A DNA stretch of 64,000 bases, from positions 1 to 64,000 of the forward strand of contig NZ_QUMK01000024.1 of assembly GCF_010907035.1 (NCBI RefSeq). The letters run 5' to 3'. The translations under genes and the position numbers were made by a program. Source of the stretch: Rhodopseudomonas sp. BR0M22 (GTDB taxonomy: Bacteria > Pseudomonadota > Alphaproteobacteria > Rhizobiales > Xanthobacteraceae). The notes under the pieces were generated by a model. The model was not told the origin of the DNA, searched no databases, and worked only from the letters and a program-made list of their open reading frames with translations. Below, in pieces: positions 53,742-62,878 of this stretch (position 1 is its first letter; each line of letters begins with the position of its first letter).

Positions 53742-53840
53742 CCTCTCCGCGTCATTGCGAGGAGCGTAGCGACGAAGCAATCCAGAAGCTCCATGCTCGG
53801 CATTGGATTGCTTCGCTTCGCTCGCAATGACGGGGAGAGG
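53742..53840. repeat. palindromic CGTCATTGCGAG repeat element
   Basis: A 99-bp imperfect palindrome. The left arm CCTCTCCGCGTCATTGCGAG (53742-53761) pairs with the right arm CTCGCAATGACGGGGAGAGG (53821-53840), and the inner parts GAAGCAATCCA and TGGATTGCTTC pair too. The motif is common in intergenic spaces of Bradyrhizobiaceae genomes, as I recall. It sits between convergent mocR and the TSUP gene, so its hairpin could also end transcription. Confidence 0.85.
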
Positions 53841-53848
53841 CGTCTGCC

Positions 53849-54649
53849 TCACATCAGCTCGGACAGTCCCTTCGCGGCACTGAGCAGTGCGACGGCGCCG
53901 AGGCTGGCGATCGAGACCCGGCGATGCAGCCGCTCGCTGCCGCGGCGAAAGCCTTGCTCGCCGATCCAGGTGCCGAACACCATCACCGGCAGCGCCATCG
54001 CGGCCAGCCACAGCACGTTCACGGTAGCGAGGCCGACCAGCGCAATGCTGGTGAAACCGGCGATCGAGGTCGCAAGGAAGAACACCAGCAGCGAGGCGCG
54101 CACCGCGACCGCGCGGAACGGCCCCGACATGTAGTAAACGATCGCCGGGGGGCTCGGCATCGCGGCGAGGCCGTTGAACAGACCGCACAGCATCCCGACG
54201 CCGGTGGTCACGGGCGGCGACGGAATCTTCTCGATCGCAAAGCCACGACCGAGTACCACCACCGCCGCCGCCGTGATGGTCGCGATAACGATCCGCGCCA
54301 CCGGCGCCGGCGCAACGCTGAGCGCCAACGCCCCGATCGGCGAGCCGATCACCGCGCCGACGATCAGCCAGCGCAGCGACGCCCAGTGACAGTCGCGATG
54401 ATTGCGGCGGAGATCATTGAGCCCGCCGAGCAGTTGCAGCAGTACGGCAACCGGCACCGCCTTCGCGGGCGGCATGAATATCCCCATCAGCGGCACGGCG
54501 GCGAGCGCGAAGCCGAACCCGGTGAAACCGCGCAGCAGCGCTGCCGCCAGGACCGCGCTCAGCACGCCCACGATCGCCATCGGCGACGGCAGCGTCGACA
54601 GGAAACTCGCAGACGCTTCGGCGATCAGCTCGTGCATCGCCGTCGTCAC
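53849..54649 (-). CDS. TauE/SafE (TSUP) family membrane exporter
   Basis: Membrane protein of 266 residues with 7-8 hydrophobic segments and the family block AALLRGFTGFGFALAAVPLMG near the N-terminus. A second half-repeat begins near GVGMLCGLFNGLAAMPSPPA. TSUP proteins export sulfite, sulfoacetate or related organic anions, or import them in some cases. The GTG start at 54649 overlaps the aldehyde dehydrogenase stop (GTGA), indicating translational coupling; an ATG four codons in is an alternative. The coupling suggests it moves a by-product or substrate of the dehydrogenase step. Confidence 0.8.
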   Translation of the reverse strand: MTTAMHELIAEASASFLSTLPSPMAIVGVLSAVLAAALLRGFTGFGFALAAVPLMGIFMPPAKAVPVAVLLQLLGGLNDLRRNHRDCHWASLRWLIVGAVIGSPIGALALSVAPAPVARIVIATITAAAVVVLGRGFAIEKIPSPPVTTGVGMLCGLFNGLAAMPSPPAIVYYMSGPFRAVAVRASLLVFFLATSIAGFTSIALVGLATVNVLWLAAMALPVMVFGTWIGEQGFRRGSERLHRRVSIASLGAVALLSAAKGLSELM

Positions 54650-56157
54650 CGCATATCGATGACGACGGTCTTCTTCTTGGTGAAGTGCTCGAGCATCGCC
54701 TCCAGCGACGCTTCCTTACCGAGGCCCGACTTGCGGAAGCCGCCATAGCTCAGATTCGGCTGGATGGTGAGGTTCTGATTGACCTGGACGTAGCCGGCGT
54801 CGAGCCGCTGCACGGTGCGCAGCGCGCTGCGCAGATCGTTGGTCCACACCGTCGCGGCCAGGCCGAAGTCGCTCTCGTTGGCGCGCGCGATGACGTCGTC
54901 CTCGTCGTCCCACGGCTGCACGCAGACCACCGGGCCGAAAATCTCTTCGCGCATCAGCGGCGAATCCTCCGGCACGCCGGTGATGATGGTGGGCTGCAGG
55001 AACAGACCGTCCTTGAGATGGCTCGCGGCCGGCAGTTCGCCGCAGCGATCCACTTTGGCGCCGGCGGTGCGCGCGCCGAGATCGATGTAGGATTCGACCT
55101 TGGCCTTCTGCCGCTGCGAGATCACCGTGCCGATATCGGTCGCCTCGTCCAGCGGATCGCCGATCTTCAGCTTGCTCACCGCTTCGCGCAGCGCCGCCAC
55201 GAAAGCGTCGATAAGCTTGGTGTGAACGTAGATCCGGCTCGCCGCGGTGCAGCTCTGGCCCTGACGAGTGAACCGCATGCCGGCGATCGCGCCGGCTACG
55301 GTGCGCGGCAGATCGGCGTCGGGATAGACGATCATCGGGCTCTTGCCGCCGAGCTCGAGGCTGACCGGAATGATCTTCTTGGCCGCCATCTGATAGATCA
55401 GCTCGCCGACCGCCTGCGAGCCGGTGAACGTCACCTTGGCGACCGCGGGATGCTCGACCAGCGCTGCGCCGCAGTCGCGGCCGGTGCCGCAGATCACGTT
55501 GAGCACGCCGTCCGGCAGAAGCCTCGCCATCAGCCGCGCCATTTCGATGGTCGCATACGGCGCCTCTTCGGAGGCTTTCACTACCACCGTGTTGCCCGCC
55601 ACCAGCGCCGGGGCGATCTTCAGCATCATCAGCACCAGCGGCACGTTCCACGGCAGGATCGCGGCGACGACGCCGAGCGGCTCACGGCTGGTGTAGGTGA
55701 GAATCTGCGGATCGAACGGCAGCGTCTCGCCCTTCAGCTCCGAAGCGAGGCCGGCATACATCGTGGTGATATCGACCGCGGTCGCAACTTCGCCGCGGCA
55801 TTCGGTCCGGATCGCCTTGCCGGTTTCGAGCGCCAGCACGGTGGCGATGACGTCGCTCTGCTCGGCGATGGCGCGTGCCGCAGCCGCGATCAGCTTGCCG
55901 CGCTGCCGCGCCGGCATCGCGGCCCAGCCGGGGAACGCGGCCGACGCAGCCGCAACCGCACGGGCGACATCGTCGCCGGTCGCGGCCGGCGCCTTGCCGA
56001 TCACTTGCCCGGTCGCGGGGTCGACGACGTCAAGCGTGGCGCCGGCGACGGACGGCACCAAGGCGTTGCCGATCAGGTGACGGGCCTGAAGTTGCGAGAT
56101 CACCTCCGACACGGCGGGGGCGATGGCGGGATCGATGCGGGTGGCGATGTTGATCAT
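54646..56157 (-). CDS. NAD(P)-dependent aldehyde dehydrogenase
   Basis: Oxidises an aldehyde to the acid. The 503-residue ALDH-fold protein has the nucleotide-binding VTFTGSQAVGELI, the general-base Glu in SLELGGKSPMIV, and the nucleophile Cys in RQGQSCTAASR. The conserved AAILPWNVPLVLMMLKIAP block and the C-terminal NQNLTIQPNLSYGGFRKSG also fit. Its relatives include gamma-aminobutyraldehyde and betaine-aldehyde dehydrogenases. AAGGTGG precedes ATG 56157. With the FAD amine-oxidase-like gene divergent upstream, it probably removes the aldehyde that enzyme produces. Confidence 0.92.
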   Translation of the reverse strand: MINIATRIDPAIAPAVSEVISQLQARHLIGNALVPSVAGATLDVVDPATGQVIGKAPAATGDDVARAVAAASAAFPGWAAMPARQRGKLIAAAARAIAEQSDVIATVLALETGKAIRTECRGEVATAVDITTMYAGLASELKGETLPFDPQILTYTSREPLGVVAAILPWNVPLVLMMLKIAPALVAGNTVVVKASEEAPYATIEMARLMARLLPDGVLNVICGTGRDCGAALVEHPAVAKVTFTGSQAVGELIYQMAAKKIIPVSLELGGKSPMIVYPDADLPRTVAGAIAGMRFTRQGQSCTAASRIYVHTKLIDAFVAALREAVSKLKIGDPLDEATDIGTVISQRQKAKVESYIDLGARTAGAKVDRCGELPAASHLKDGLFLQPTIITGVPEDSPLMREEIFGPVVCVQPWDDEDDVIARANESDFGLAATVWTNDLRSALRTVQRLDAGYVQVNQNLTIQPNLSYGGFRKSGLGKEASLEAMLEHFTKKKTVVIDMR

Positions 56158-56201
56158 CACGCCACCTTGGCGATCCGGCTTCCAACGCGAAGGTCCAGCG
56201 C

Positions 56202-56242
56202 GGCCCAAGCCATTGGGCCAGACGCTAGTGCTTCGCGTCTGG
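56202..56242. promoter_or_regulatory. two abutting palindromes in divergent promoter
   Basis: GGCCCAA-GCCA-TTGGGCC (56202-56219) abuts and slightly overlaps CCAGACGC-TAGTGCTTC-GCGTCTGG (56218-56242). Both are perfect inverted repeats of 7 and 8 bp. They lie between the aldehyde dehydrogenase and NTF2-like genes, 45 bp and 125 bp from the two start codons. TCTGGT also recurs at 56238 and 56261 (23 bp apart). Good candidates for a shared regulator, possibly the MocR protein. Confidence 0.45.
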
Positions 56243-56366
56243 TCCGCCGAGACCGCGCCATCTGGTTCTAAGGCACCGGCGGCAGCTCGTGACACGCTTC
56301 GCATGAAGCTGCCGGCGTTCCCGTCAATCGCGGACACGCTCGCGGGCCCACCATGATGGAATCGAC

Positions 56367-56774
56367 ATGTCCGATCTCGATACTCAGCGATTGCAGACGC
56401 TGCATCAGCTCTTCGATGCGTTCAACCGCCACGACGGCGCTGCGGTGATGGCCGCGATGACCGACGACATCGTGTTCGATGCCGCGGCCGGCCCCGAGGC
56501 TTGCGGTCGCCGCATCGCCGGCACGGCCGACGTCCGCGCTGCGTTCGAGACAACGTTCGCCACGTTCCCGGATGTGAGCTGGGAGTGTACCCGCCACGCC
56601 GTGTTCGGCGACCGCGGCATCTCCGAATGGATCTTCCGCGCCACCACCAAGGACGGCGGCAGGATCGAGGCCGAAGGCGTCGATCTGTTCGGCTTCCGCG
56701 GCGATAAGATCTGCACCAAGAGCGCGTTCCGCAAGGATCGCCCGGTGCTGCCGGCGACGGGGGCATCGGCATGA
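56367..56774 (+). CDS. NTF2-like (SnoaL) fold protein
   Basis: A 135-residue cone-shaped NTF2/SnoaL-fold protein with the typical start (LHQLFDAFNRHDGAAVMAAM) and core TDDIVFDAAAGPEACGRRIA. The end of the fold reads WIFRATTKDGGRIEAEGVDL. Such proteins act as small cyclases, isomerases or binding partners. It overlaps the FAD oxidoreductase by 4 nt (ATGA), so it is likely to handle a product of that enzyme or chaperone its substrate. Function unknown. Confidence 0.75.
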   Translation: MSDLDTQRLQTLHQLFDAFNRHDGAAVMAAMTDDIVFDAAAGPEACGRRIAGTADVRAAFETTFATFPDVSWECTRHAVFGDRGISEWIFRATTKDGGRIEAEGVDLFGFRGDKICTKSAFRKDRPVLPATGASA

Positions 56775-58165
56775 ACAAGCCCATCAAGACCCCGCCGCTC
56801 GCCGCCTACGATCCGCACTACGACCCTCTCGTCAGCGATGGTCCCGGCCGCAACCGCGACTACGCGCCGACCTACTGGACCGCGAATTGCGGTCCGTTCC
56901 CCGAAGACGACGGTCCGATCAGCCGTGACACCGACGTCGATGTCGCGATCGTCGGCTCCGGTTTCACGGGGCTCGCGTCTGCGGTGTTCCTGGCCCGCGA
57001 GCACGGCATCAAGGCTGCGGTGCTCGAAGCCAACCGTGTCGCGTGGGGCTGCAGCACACGCAATGGCGGCCAGGGCCAGAACGCCGCCGGCCGGTTGACG
57101 CGCTCGCAATGGATCGCGCGCTGGGGCCGCGATGTCGCGCTGAAGCTGCACGCCGAAATCAGCGACGGCTTCGAGACCTTCGAGGAACTGATCCGGCAAA
57201 GCCCGATCGACTGCGAACCGCAGCGCGGCGGTCATCTCTACATCGCGCATCGGCAGCGCAATTTCGAGAAGATCTCCGCCGAGGCCAAGGTACTGAGCGA
57301 GGTGTTCGGCGAGCCCACCAAGGTGATCTCGGCCGATCAGCTCCGAAGTGATTATCTCAACGAGGCCGAGGCGGTCGGCGCCACGCTGGAGCCGCGCGGC
57401 ACCGGCGTGCATCCCGCCAAGCTCGCCTTCGGCTATCAGCAGATGGCGCGCGACCTCGGTGCCACCGTGCATCCGGGCAGCCCGGTGATCGAGATCACCG
57501 AGCGGGGTGGCGCGTTCTATCTCCGCACTCCGGGCGGCACCGTGAAGGCGCGCGCGGTCGGCATCGCCACCGGCGCCTATACGGCGCCCGGCCTGACGCC
57601 GTTGCTGCGCGGCCGGTGCATGCCGATCCTGTCGAACTCGATCGTCACCCGGCCGCTGACTCCGGCCGAGCTCGAAGCCACCGGCTTCAAGACCAAGCTG
57701 GTGCTGACCGATACCCGCACGCTGCGCTACTACTACCGGCTGCTGCCGGACAACCGCATCCAGATCGGCAGCCGCTCGTCGATCACCGGCGCCGATGCGG
57801 ATCATCCCAAGCACCTGCAGCTCCTGATCGACGGCCTGCACCGCAAGTTTCCGGTGCTGCAGGGGATCGAGATCGATTACTCCTGGTGGGGCTGGGTCGA
57901 CGTCAGCCACGACATGATGCCGCGGATTTTCCAGCCCGACCCGTCGCAGAAGCTGGTGTACGCGCTCGGCTACGGCGGCAACGGCGTGTCGTATTCGGCG
58001 CAGGCCGGGCGCCGCATGGCGCAGATGATCGCCGGGCAGCGCTTCAAGGGTCAGGATCTGCCGATCTTCACCTCGCCGCTGCCGACCCATACCTTCTCGC
58101 CGTTCCGCCGGATCGGCCAGCGCATGCTGTATCGCTGGTACCACTACCGCGACGAAGCGGCGTAA
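56771..58165 (+). CDS. FAD-dependent amine oxidoreductase (DAO/PuuB-like)
   Basis: Flavoenzyme of 464 residues in the D-amino-acid-oxidase superfamily, closest in pattern to gamma-glutamylputrescine oxidase. The FAD-binding Rossmann motif VAIVGSGFTGLASAVFLA has its glycines at residues 62-67. NGGQGQNAAGR near residues 98-108 is typical of the PuuB/OrdL group, as are the C-terminal SRSSITGAD and ALGYGGNGVSYSAQAG. It would oxidise an amine to an imine/aldehyde with release of ammonia and hydrogen peroxide. A strong bidirectional terminator follows. Confidence 0.85.
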   Translation: MNKPIKTPPLAAYDPHYDPLVSDGPGRNRDYAPTYWTANCGPFPEDDGPISRDTDVDVAIVGSGFTGLASAVFLAREHGIKAAVLEANRVAWGCSTRNGGQGQNAAGRLTRSQWIARWGRDVALKLHAEISDGFETFEELIRQSPIDCEPQRGGHLYIAHRQRNFEKISAEAKVLSEVFGEPTKVISADQLRSDYLNEAEAVGATLEPRGTGVHPAKLAFGYQQMARDLGATVHPGSPVIEITERGGAFYLRTPGGTVKARAVGIATGAYTAPGLTPLLRGRCMPILSNSIVTRPLTPAELEATGFKTKLVLTDTRTLRYYYRLLPDNRIQIGSRSSITGADADHPKHLQLLIDGLHRKFPVLQGIEIDYSWWGWVDVSHDMMPRIFQPDPSQKLVYALGYGGNGVSYSAQAGRRMAQMIAGQRFKGQDLPIFTSPLPTHTFSPFRRIGQRMLYRWYHYRDEAA

Positions 58166-58222
58166 GCCTTAAGGGCCGTGCTTACCGGCCGAGGCGAGGC
58201 CGGGCCGAACGGAGCGACCACG

Positions 58223-58257
58223 AAAAATCCCGGCAGGTCCGACCTGCCGGGATTTTT
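58223..58257. terminator. strong bidirectional rho-independent terminator
   Basis: A perfect 15-bp stem (58223-58237 with 58243-58257) with five A:T pairs at its base and a 5-nt loop. The T5 on the plus strand follows the stem and the mirror A5 gives U-runs on the minus strand. It separates the convergent oxidoreductase and small membrane-protein genes. Confidence 0.93.
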
Positions 58258-58305
58258 GTTTTCAGAACTGAACCGGCATCGTCTGCCGGAGAAGCCGTGA
58301 GCCGA

Positions 58306-58614
58306 TCAGGCGGCCTTCTTGAGCGGGCGCACCGTCGCCGTCTTGGCGCGGCGGACATCGGCCACAGGCTGCGAAGAGCGCTTGTCGAAGGCATCGCCCG
58401 CCGTCAGCACCACCAGACCGGCAATGCCGGCGAACGCACCGGCCACCGCAACGGTGATCACCAGCGGATAGCCGAAGGTGTAGATCAGCGCGGCGCCGAC
58501 GACCACGACGTTGAACAGGAAGAAGTACGGTGCCTCCGGGCTGCCGTGCTTGGCATCCTTCACCAGCCAGCCGATGACGGGAATTTGGTAGAAGGCTTTA
58601 GTCAGGAAATTCAA
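58306..58614 (-). CDS. small membrane protein, hypothetical
   Basis: A 102-residue protein with an N-terminal amphipathic stretch (MNFLTKAFYQIPVIGWLVKD) and two membrane segments (FFLFNVVVVGAALIYTFGYP and LVITVAVAGAFAGIAGLVVL). It ends with a basic tail (RRAKTATVRPLKKAA). The start is TTG 58614, 8 nt after GGAG; no good ATG exists at this end. Its size and topology suit a small regulatory or stress membrane peptide. I do not recognise a family. The upstream region (58615-58849) is AT-rich and likely holds its promoter. Confidence 0.65.
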   Translation of the reverse strand: MNFLTKAFYQIPVIGWLVKDAKHGSPEAPYFFLFNVVVVGAALIYTFGYPLVITVAVAGAFAGIAGLVVLTAGDAFDKRSSQPVADVRRAKTATVRPLKKAA

Positions 58615-58742
58615 GGCGCAGCTCCTCTGCCTGGACCGCTGCCATCTGAAGCGAGAGGCATTCGGCGCTCCCGCGGCGGCGCCCGCAGCGAGGGGCGTGG
58701 CACTGCAAACTTTAGTCTATCGCAATGCAGTAATTGTCAATC

Positions 58743-58767
58743 ACGAATGCGACGAATTTGCATTCGT
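58743..58767. promoter_or_regulatory. 8-bp perfect inverted repeat
   Basis: ACGAATGC (58743-58750) and GCATTCGT (58760-58767) flank a 9-nt spacer in an AT-rich gap between the kdpE 3' end and the small membrane-protein gene. Lying about 130 bp upstream of the latter, it could be an operator for it or a weak hairpin after kdpE. Confidence 0.35.
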
Positions 58768-58849
58768 AAGACAACGGGACTGCGAAAAACGACGACTTTT
58801 CCGTGAAGATTTGCTCGCCGAATGTCCGGGTTTGCAGCGTCCGGGAACC

Positions 58850-59554
58850 TCACCGTTGCGTTTCGTCCCCGGCACCGATCCGATAGCCGATGCCCGGCTC
58901 GGTCAGGATAACCTGCGGCTCGTCAGCGCGGGCTTCGATCTTCTGCCGGAGCTGGCCGATGTAAACCCGCAGATATTGCGTGTCGGAGGTGTGGGCCGGT
59001 CCCCACACGGCCGCCAGGATCTGCCGATGGGTCACCACCCGGCCGGCGTGACGAACCAAAAACGTCAGCAATTCGAATTCCTTAGGCGTAAGCTTGATCT
59101 CCGCGCCGCCGCGCGTGACCCGCCGCCGCACCGCGTCGATCTCGAGCCCGCCGACAGTCAGCGCGGCGGGCTCGTCATGGCGTTGCATCCGGTGGCGCAT
59201 CGCGGCGCGCATTCGGGCCATCAGCTCGCCGGTGGCGAACGGCTTGTTGACGTAATCGTCGGCGCCGAGGTCGAGCGAGGCGATCTTCTCGGCCTCGCGC
59301 TCGCGCGCCGACAACACCACGATCGGCAGATCGGACCAGCTCCGCACCTGCCGGATCACCTCCTTGCCGTCGCCGTCGGCCAGACCGAGATCGAGCAGCA
59401 CGATGTCGGGCGCCTGTGACGCGATGTGCTTGACGGCGTCGGTCACTGTTTCGGCGTGCGCGACCTCGTAGCCGTTGGCTTCGAGTGCCGGCTTCAGAAA
59501 GCGAAGGATCGCCGGTTCGTCGTCGACCACCAGTGCACGCGGTTTGCCGCTCAT
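58850..59554 (-). CDS. kdpE: response regulator KdpE
   Basis: OmpR-family response regulator for the high-affinity potassium system. The 234-residue protein has the acidic pair Asp11-Asp12, the phospho-acceptor Asp55 in IVLLDLGLADGDG, and Lys104 in YVNKPF. The C-terminal winged helix has LTPKEFELLTFLVRHAGRVV and the YIGQLRQKIE wing. It overlaps the kdpD stop by 4 nt and ends the kdp operon. Confidence 0.96.
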   Translation of the reverse strand: MSGKPRALVVDDEPAILRFLKPALEANGYEVAHAETVTDAVKHIASQAPDIVLLDLGLADGDGKEVIRQVRSWSDLPIVVLSAREREAEKIASLDLGADDYVNKPFATGELMARMRAAMRHRMQRHDEPAALTVGGLEIDAVRRRVTRGGAEIKLTPKEFELLTFLVRHAGRVVTHRQILAAVWGPAHTSDTQYLRVYIGQLRQKIEARADEPQVILTEPGIGYRIGAGDETQR

Positions 59555-62250
59555 GATGTCTTCACCTCGGTCGCAGCGGTGTCCACGAAGCTCAGGACCA
59601 TCCGGGTGCCGCGACCGGCTTCGACCGGACTGACGGCGAGAATCGTGCCGCCATGAGCCAGCATAATGCCACGGGCGATCGCCAACCCGAGCCCGACGCC
59701 GCCACGATCATTCGAAGCGGTCTTGGCGGAGGCGCTCTGCACGAAGCGCTCGAAGATCTGTGGCAGATCCGCTGCAGGAATGCCGGGACCATCGTCGGTG
59801 ACCCGCAGGCGCACCCAGCCAGCCTCGACCACGGCATCGATCACGATCGTGGAGGTCGGCGGCGTGTGTGCGACCGCATTGGCAACGATATTGCCCAGCG
59901 CCTGCTCGATCAGGGACGCATCGGCATTCACCAGCGGGACCTCGGCCGGCCACTCCAGGACCAGACGATGCGCTGCGCCGCGCCGCCGGGTTGCGGCGAT
60001 CACCCGCCCGGCGATCTCGCGCAGATCGATCCAGTCGCGCCGCAGTTCCAGCGCCCCCGACTCGATTCGGGTGATCGACAGCAGGTTCCGCACCATCTCG
60101 TCGAGTCCCTCGGCCTCCTCGCGAATATTGGCGAGCAGATCGCGGGTCGCGCTGGCGTCGATCTTGTCGCCATAGGTCAGAAGGCTGGTGGCCGAACCGA
60201 GAATCGACGACAGCGGAGTGCGGAAGTCGTGCGAGATCGAGGCCAGCAGCGTGTTGCGCACCCGCTCGGTCTCGGTCGCGGTGCGGGCGCTGACCATGTC
60301 GCGGGTCAGCGCCGCGCGCTGCAGCGCCGCCGCGGTCTGCTCGGTGAGCGTGTCGAGCAGCGCCTGCGCTTCGGAATCCAGCGCCGCGCCGTCCTTGCCC
60401 TGCATCATCACGCCGACCACGCCGTAGGTGGTGTCGCCGGTGCGCACCGGCAGAAACCGCCACGGCACGATCGGCAGCGTGCCGGTTTCGAACCCGGCCG
60501 CCTCGGCATGGGTAAAGGCCCAACGCGCCGCCATCGTGCCGGCCTCGTCGAGCAAATCCTCCGGCGGCCAAGCCGCGGCCAGGACCAGTTCGTCGCCCTG
60601 CGGCAGCAGGACCATCACCGGCCGGCCGAGACTGGCGTGGATCTCACTCGCCGCGCCTTCGGCAATCGCATCCATCGTCGCGAGCCCGGACAGCCGCCGG
60701 GTGAATTCGTACAACCGGCGCATCGCCCGGACACGCCCCGCCGAGACGCGCGCCTGCTCGCGCAGCCGGCCGGCCAGCGTGGCTGCGACCACGGCGACCA
60801 CCAGATACACCAGCAGTGCCAGCAGCTCGTAGGGCTCGGCGATGGTGAAGGTGTAGAGCGGTGCGATGAAGAAGAAATTGTAGGTGAGGAACGACAGCGC
60901 CGAGGCGAAGATCGCCGGCCCGACGCCGGACTTCACCGCACTGAACAGCACCGCCATCAGGAACACCGCCGACAGGCTGGCCGACGGAATCACCTGCGCC
61001 AGGCCGCGACTAACCAGCAGCGCGCCGGCCACCGCGACCGCGGCATAAAGGAAGTGAGCCGGCGTCGAAGCGTTCATCCTTGCCACCAGCGACGGCGACG
61101 TCCGGACCGTGGAGTCCGCCGGCAATGGCACCAGATGGATGGCGATATCGGTCGAGCGCTGCATCAATCTTTGCGGCAGCGGGCGCTGCAGCCATTGCCG
61201 CAGCGTGCCGCCGCGCGCTCGTCCGATCACGATCTGGGTGACGTTCTCGAACCGCGCGAACCGCAGCAATTCGTCGGGCAGATCGTTGCCGGTCAGGGTG
61301 TGAATCTCGGCGCCCAGGCTCTCGGCGAGCTTCAGCGCGCTGTCCACCCGCTTGCGCGACGCGGCGTCGAGCCCGACGCCGGAGCGCTCCACCGTCACGG
61401 CGATCCACGGCGCATCCATCAGATCGGCGAGCCGCTTGGCGGTCCGCACGACGCCCGGCGACGCCGCATCCGGGCCGACGCAGGCGAGGATACGCTCCCC
61501 CGCCGCCCACGGCCCCTCGATCGCCTGCGCCTGCATCCGCTCGACCAAAGCGGCGTCGACCCGCTCGGCTGCGCGGCGCAGCGCCAGCTCGCGCAGCGCG
61601 GTCAGGTTCTGCGGCTTGAAGAAGCTCTCGACCGCACGGGCCGCGGTATCCTGGACATAGACCTTGCCTTCGGCGAGGCGCTTGAGCAGTTCGTCCGGCG
61701 GCAGGTCGACCAGAACGATCTCGTCGGCGCGGTCGAACACCTTGTCCGGCACGGTTTCGCGCACCCGGATCTTGCTGATCTTCAGCACGACGTCGTTGAG
61801 GCTTTCGAGGTGCTGGATGTTCAGCGTGGTCCAGACGTCGATGCCGGCGGCGAGCAGCTCATCGATGTCCTGCCAGCGCTTCGGGTGCCGGCTGCCGGGG
61901 ACGTTGGTGTGGGCGAATTCGTCGACCAGCAGCAGCGACGGCTTGCGCGCGAGGGCGCCGTCGAGGTCGAACTCGCGCATCACCCGATGCCGGTACACGA
62001 TCGGGGCGCGCGGCAACTGCTCGAGCCCCTGCAGCACCTGCTCGGTCTCGCGCCGCCCGTGGGTCTCGACCAGCCCTGCGACGACATCGCGCCCGCCAGC
62101 CTGCTCGCTGCGGGCGGCGGAGAGCATCGCAAAGGTCTTGCCGACGCCGGGAGCGGCGCCGACGAAGATCTTCAGCCGGCCGCGCCCTTCCTTGCTGGCG
62201 AGCGCCAGCAAGGCATCCGGGGAAGCGCGCGCAGTGACGGTGACGGACAT
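59551..62250 (-). CDS. kdpD: sensor histidine kinase KdpD
   Basis: Sensor kinase of 899 residues that reads potassium or turgor limitation. It has the N-terminal KdpD domain with P-loop FVGAAPGVGKTFAML (about residues 29-43), RPLLLVDEF-type Walker B (LLLVDEFAHTN), a USP-like domain, and four membrane segments (about residues 400-495). A GAF-like segment follows, then HisKA with His674 in SISHDFRTPLSS and a complete HATPase domain (DGPGIPAADLP, GLGLAIARGI). Its start overlaps the kdpC stop by one base. Confidence 0.96.
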   Translation of the reverse strand: MSVTVTARASPDALLALASKEGRGRLKIFVGAAPGVGKTFAMLSAARSEQAGGRDVVAGLVETHGRRETEQVLQGLEQLPRAPIVYRHRVMREFDLDGALARKPSLLLVDEFAHTNVPGSRHPKRWQDIDELLAAGIDVWTTLNIQHLESLNDVVLKISKIRVRETVPDKVFDRADEIVLVDLPPDELLKRLAEGKVYVQDTAARAVESFFKPQNLTALRELALRRAAERVDAALVERMQAQAIEGPWAAGERILACVGPDAASPGVVRTAKRLADLMDAPWIAVTVERSGVGLDAASRKRVDSALKLAESLGAEIHTLTGNDLPDELLRFARFENVTQIVIGRARGGTLRQWLQRPLPQRLMQRSTDIAIHLVPLPADSTVRTSPSLVARMNASTPAHFLYAAVAVAGALLVSRGLAQVIPSASLSAVFLMAVLFSAVKSGVGPAIFASALSFLTYNFFFIAPLYTFTIAEPYELLALLVYLVVAVVAATLAGRLREQARVSAGRVRAMRRLYEFTRRLSGLATMDAIAEGAASEIHASLGRPVMVLLPQGDELVLAAAWPPEDLLDEAGTMAARWAFTHAEAAGFETGTLPIVPWRFLPVRTGDTTYGVVGVMMQGKDGAALDSEAQALLDTLTEQTAAALQRAALTRDMVSARTATETERVRNTLLASISHDFRTPLSSILGSATSLLTYGDKIDASATRDLLANIREEAEGLDEMVRNLLSITRIESGALELRRDWIDLREIAGRVIAATRRRGAAHRLVLEWPAEVPLVNADASLIEQALGNIVANAVAHTPPTSTIVIDAVVEAGWVRLRVTDDGPGIPAADLPQIFERFVQSASAKTASNDRGGVGLGLAIARGIMLAHGGTILAVSPVEAGRGTRMVLSFVDTAATEVKTS

Positions 62251-62867
62251 CAGGTCCTCGGCCGGTTTTGCCCCAATCTATCCAGCGCCAGGTTTAATTT
62301 CAGTACGTTGACGCGCGGTTCGCCGAACAGGCCGAGGTCGCGGCCTTCGATCCGGCTGTCCACCAGAGCGCGCAGCTCGGCCTCCGGCAGGTTCCGCACC
62401 TTGGCAATGCGCGGCACCTGAAACAACGCCGCCTCCGGAGAGATCTCCGGGTCCAGGCCGCTGCCCGACGTGGTGACCAGATCGACCGGCACCCGCACGC
62501 TCGGGTTCTCCTGCTTGGCTGCGGCGACGTCCGCCGCCAGACGGTCGGCCAGCGCCTTGCTGGTCGGGCCCAGATTGGAGCCGCCGGAAGCTGCGGCATT
62601 GTACGGCGCCGGCACGGTCTTGCTGGAATCCTGCGGGTCCGGCGCGGTGGTGGCCGACAGCCGGCCGTGGAAGTATTTCGCGTCGGCGAACGACTGGCCG
62701 ATCAGCGTCGATCCGATCACCCGGCCGTCCTGCTCGATCAGGCTGCCGCTCGCCTGAGCTGGAAACAGGGCTTGGGCGATTCCGGTCATGGCCAGCGGAT
62801 ACACAAGTCCGGTCAGGCAGGCGAGTGCAACGAACGTCACCAGCGCGGGGCGAATTTCCTTCAACAT
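62250..62867 (-). CDS. kdpC: potassium-transporting ATPase subunit KdpC
   Basis: Small membrane subunit of the KdpFABC potassium pump, 205 residues. It has one N-terminal membrane helix ([20 protein letters not shown]) and the KdpC blocks [61 protein letters not shown] and the ending [16 protein letters not shown] 62867 lies 11 bp after the kdpB stop. Confidence 0.97.
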   Translation of the reverse strand: MLKEIRPALVTFVALACLTGLVYPLAMTGIAQALFPAQASGSLIEQDGRVIGSTLIGQSFADAKYFHGRLSATTAPDPQDSSKTVPAPYNAAASGGSNLGPTSKALADRLAADVAAAKQENPSVRVPVDLVTTSGSGLDPEISPEAALFQVPRIAKVRNLPEAELRALVDSRIEGRDLGLFGEPRVNVLKLNLALDRLGQNRPRT

Positions 62868-62878
62868 GGCGTCACCTT

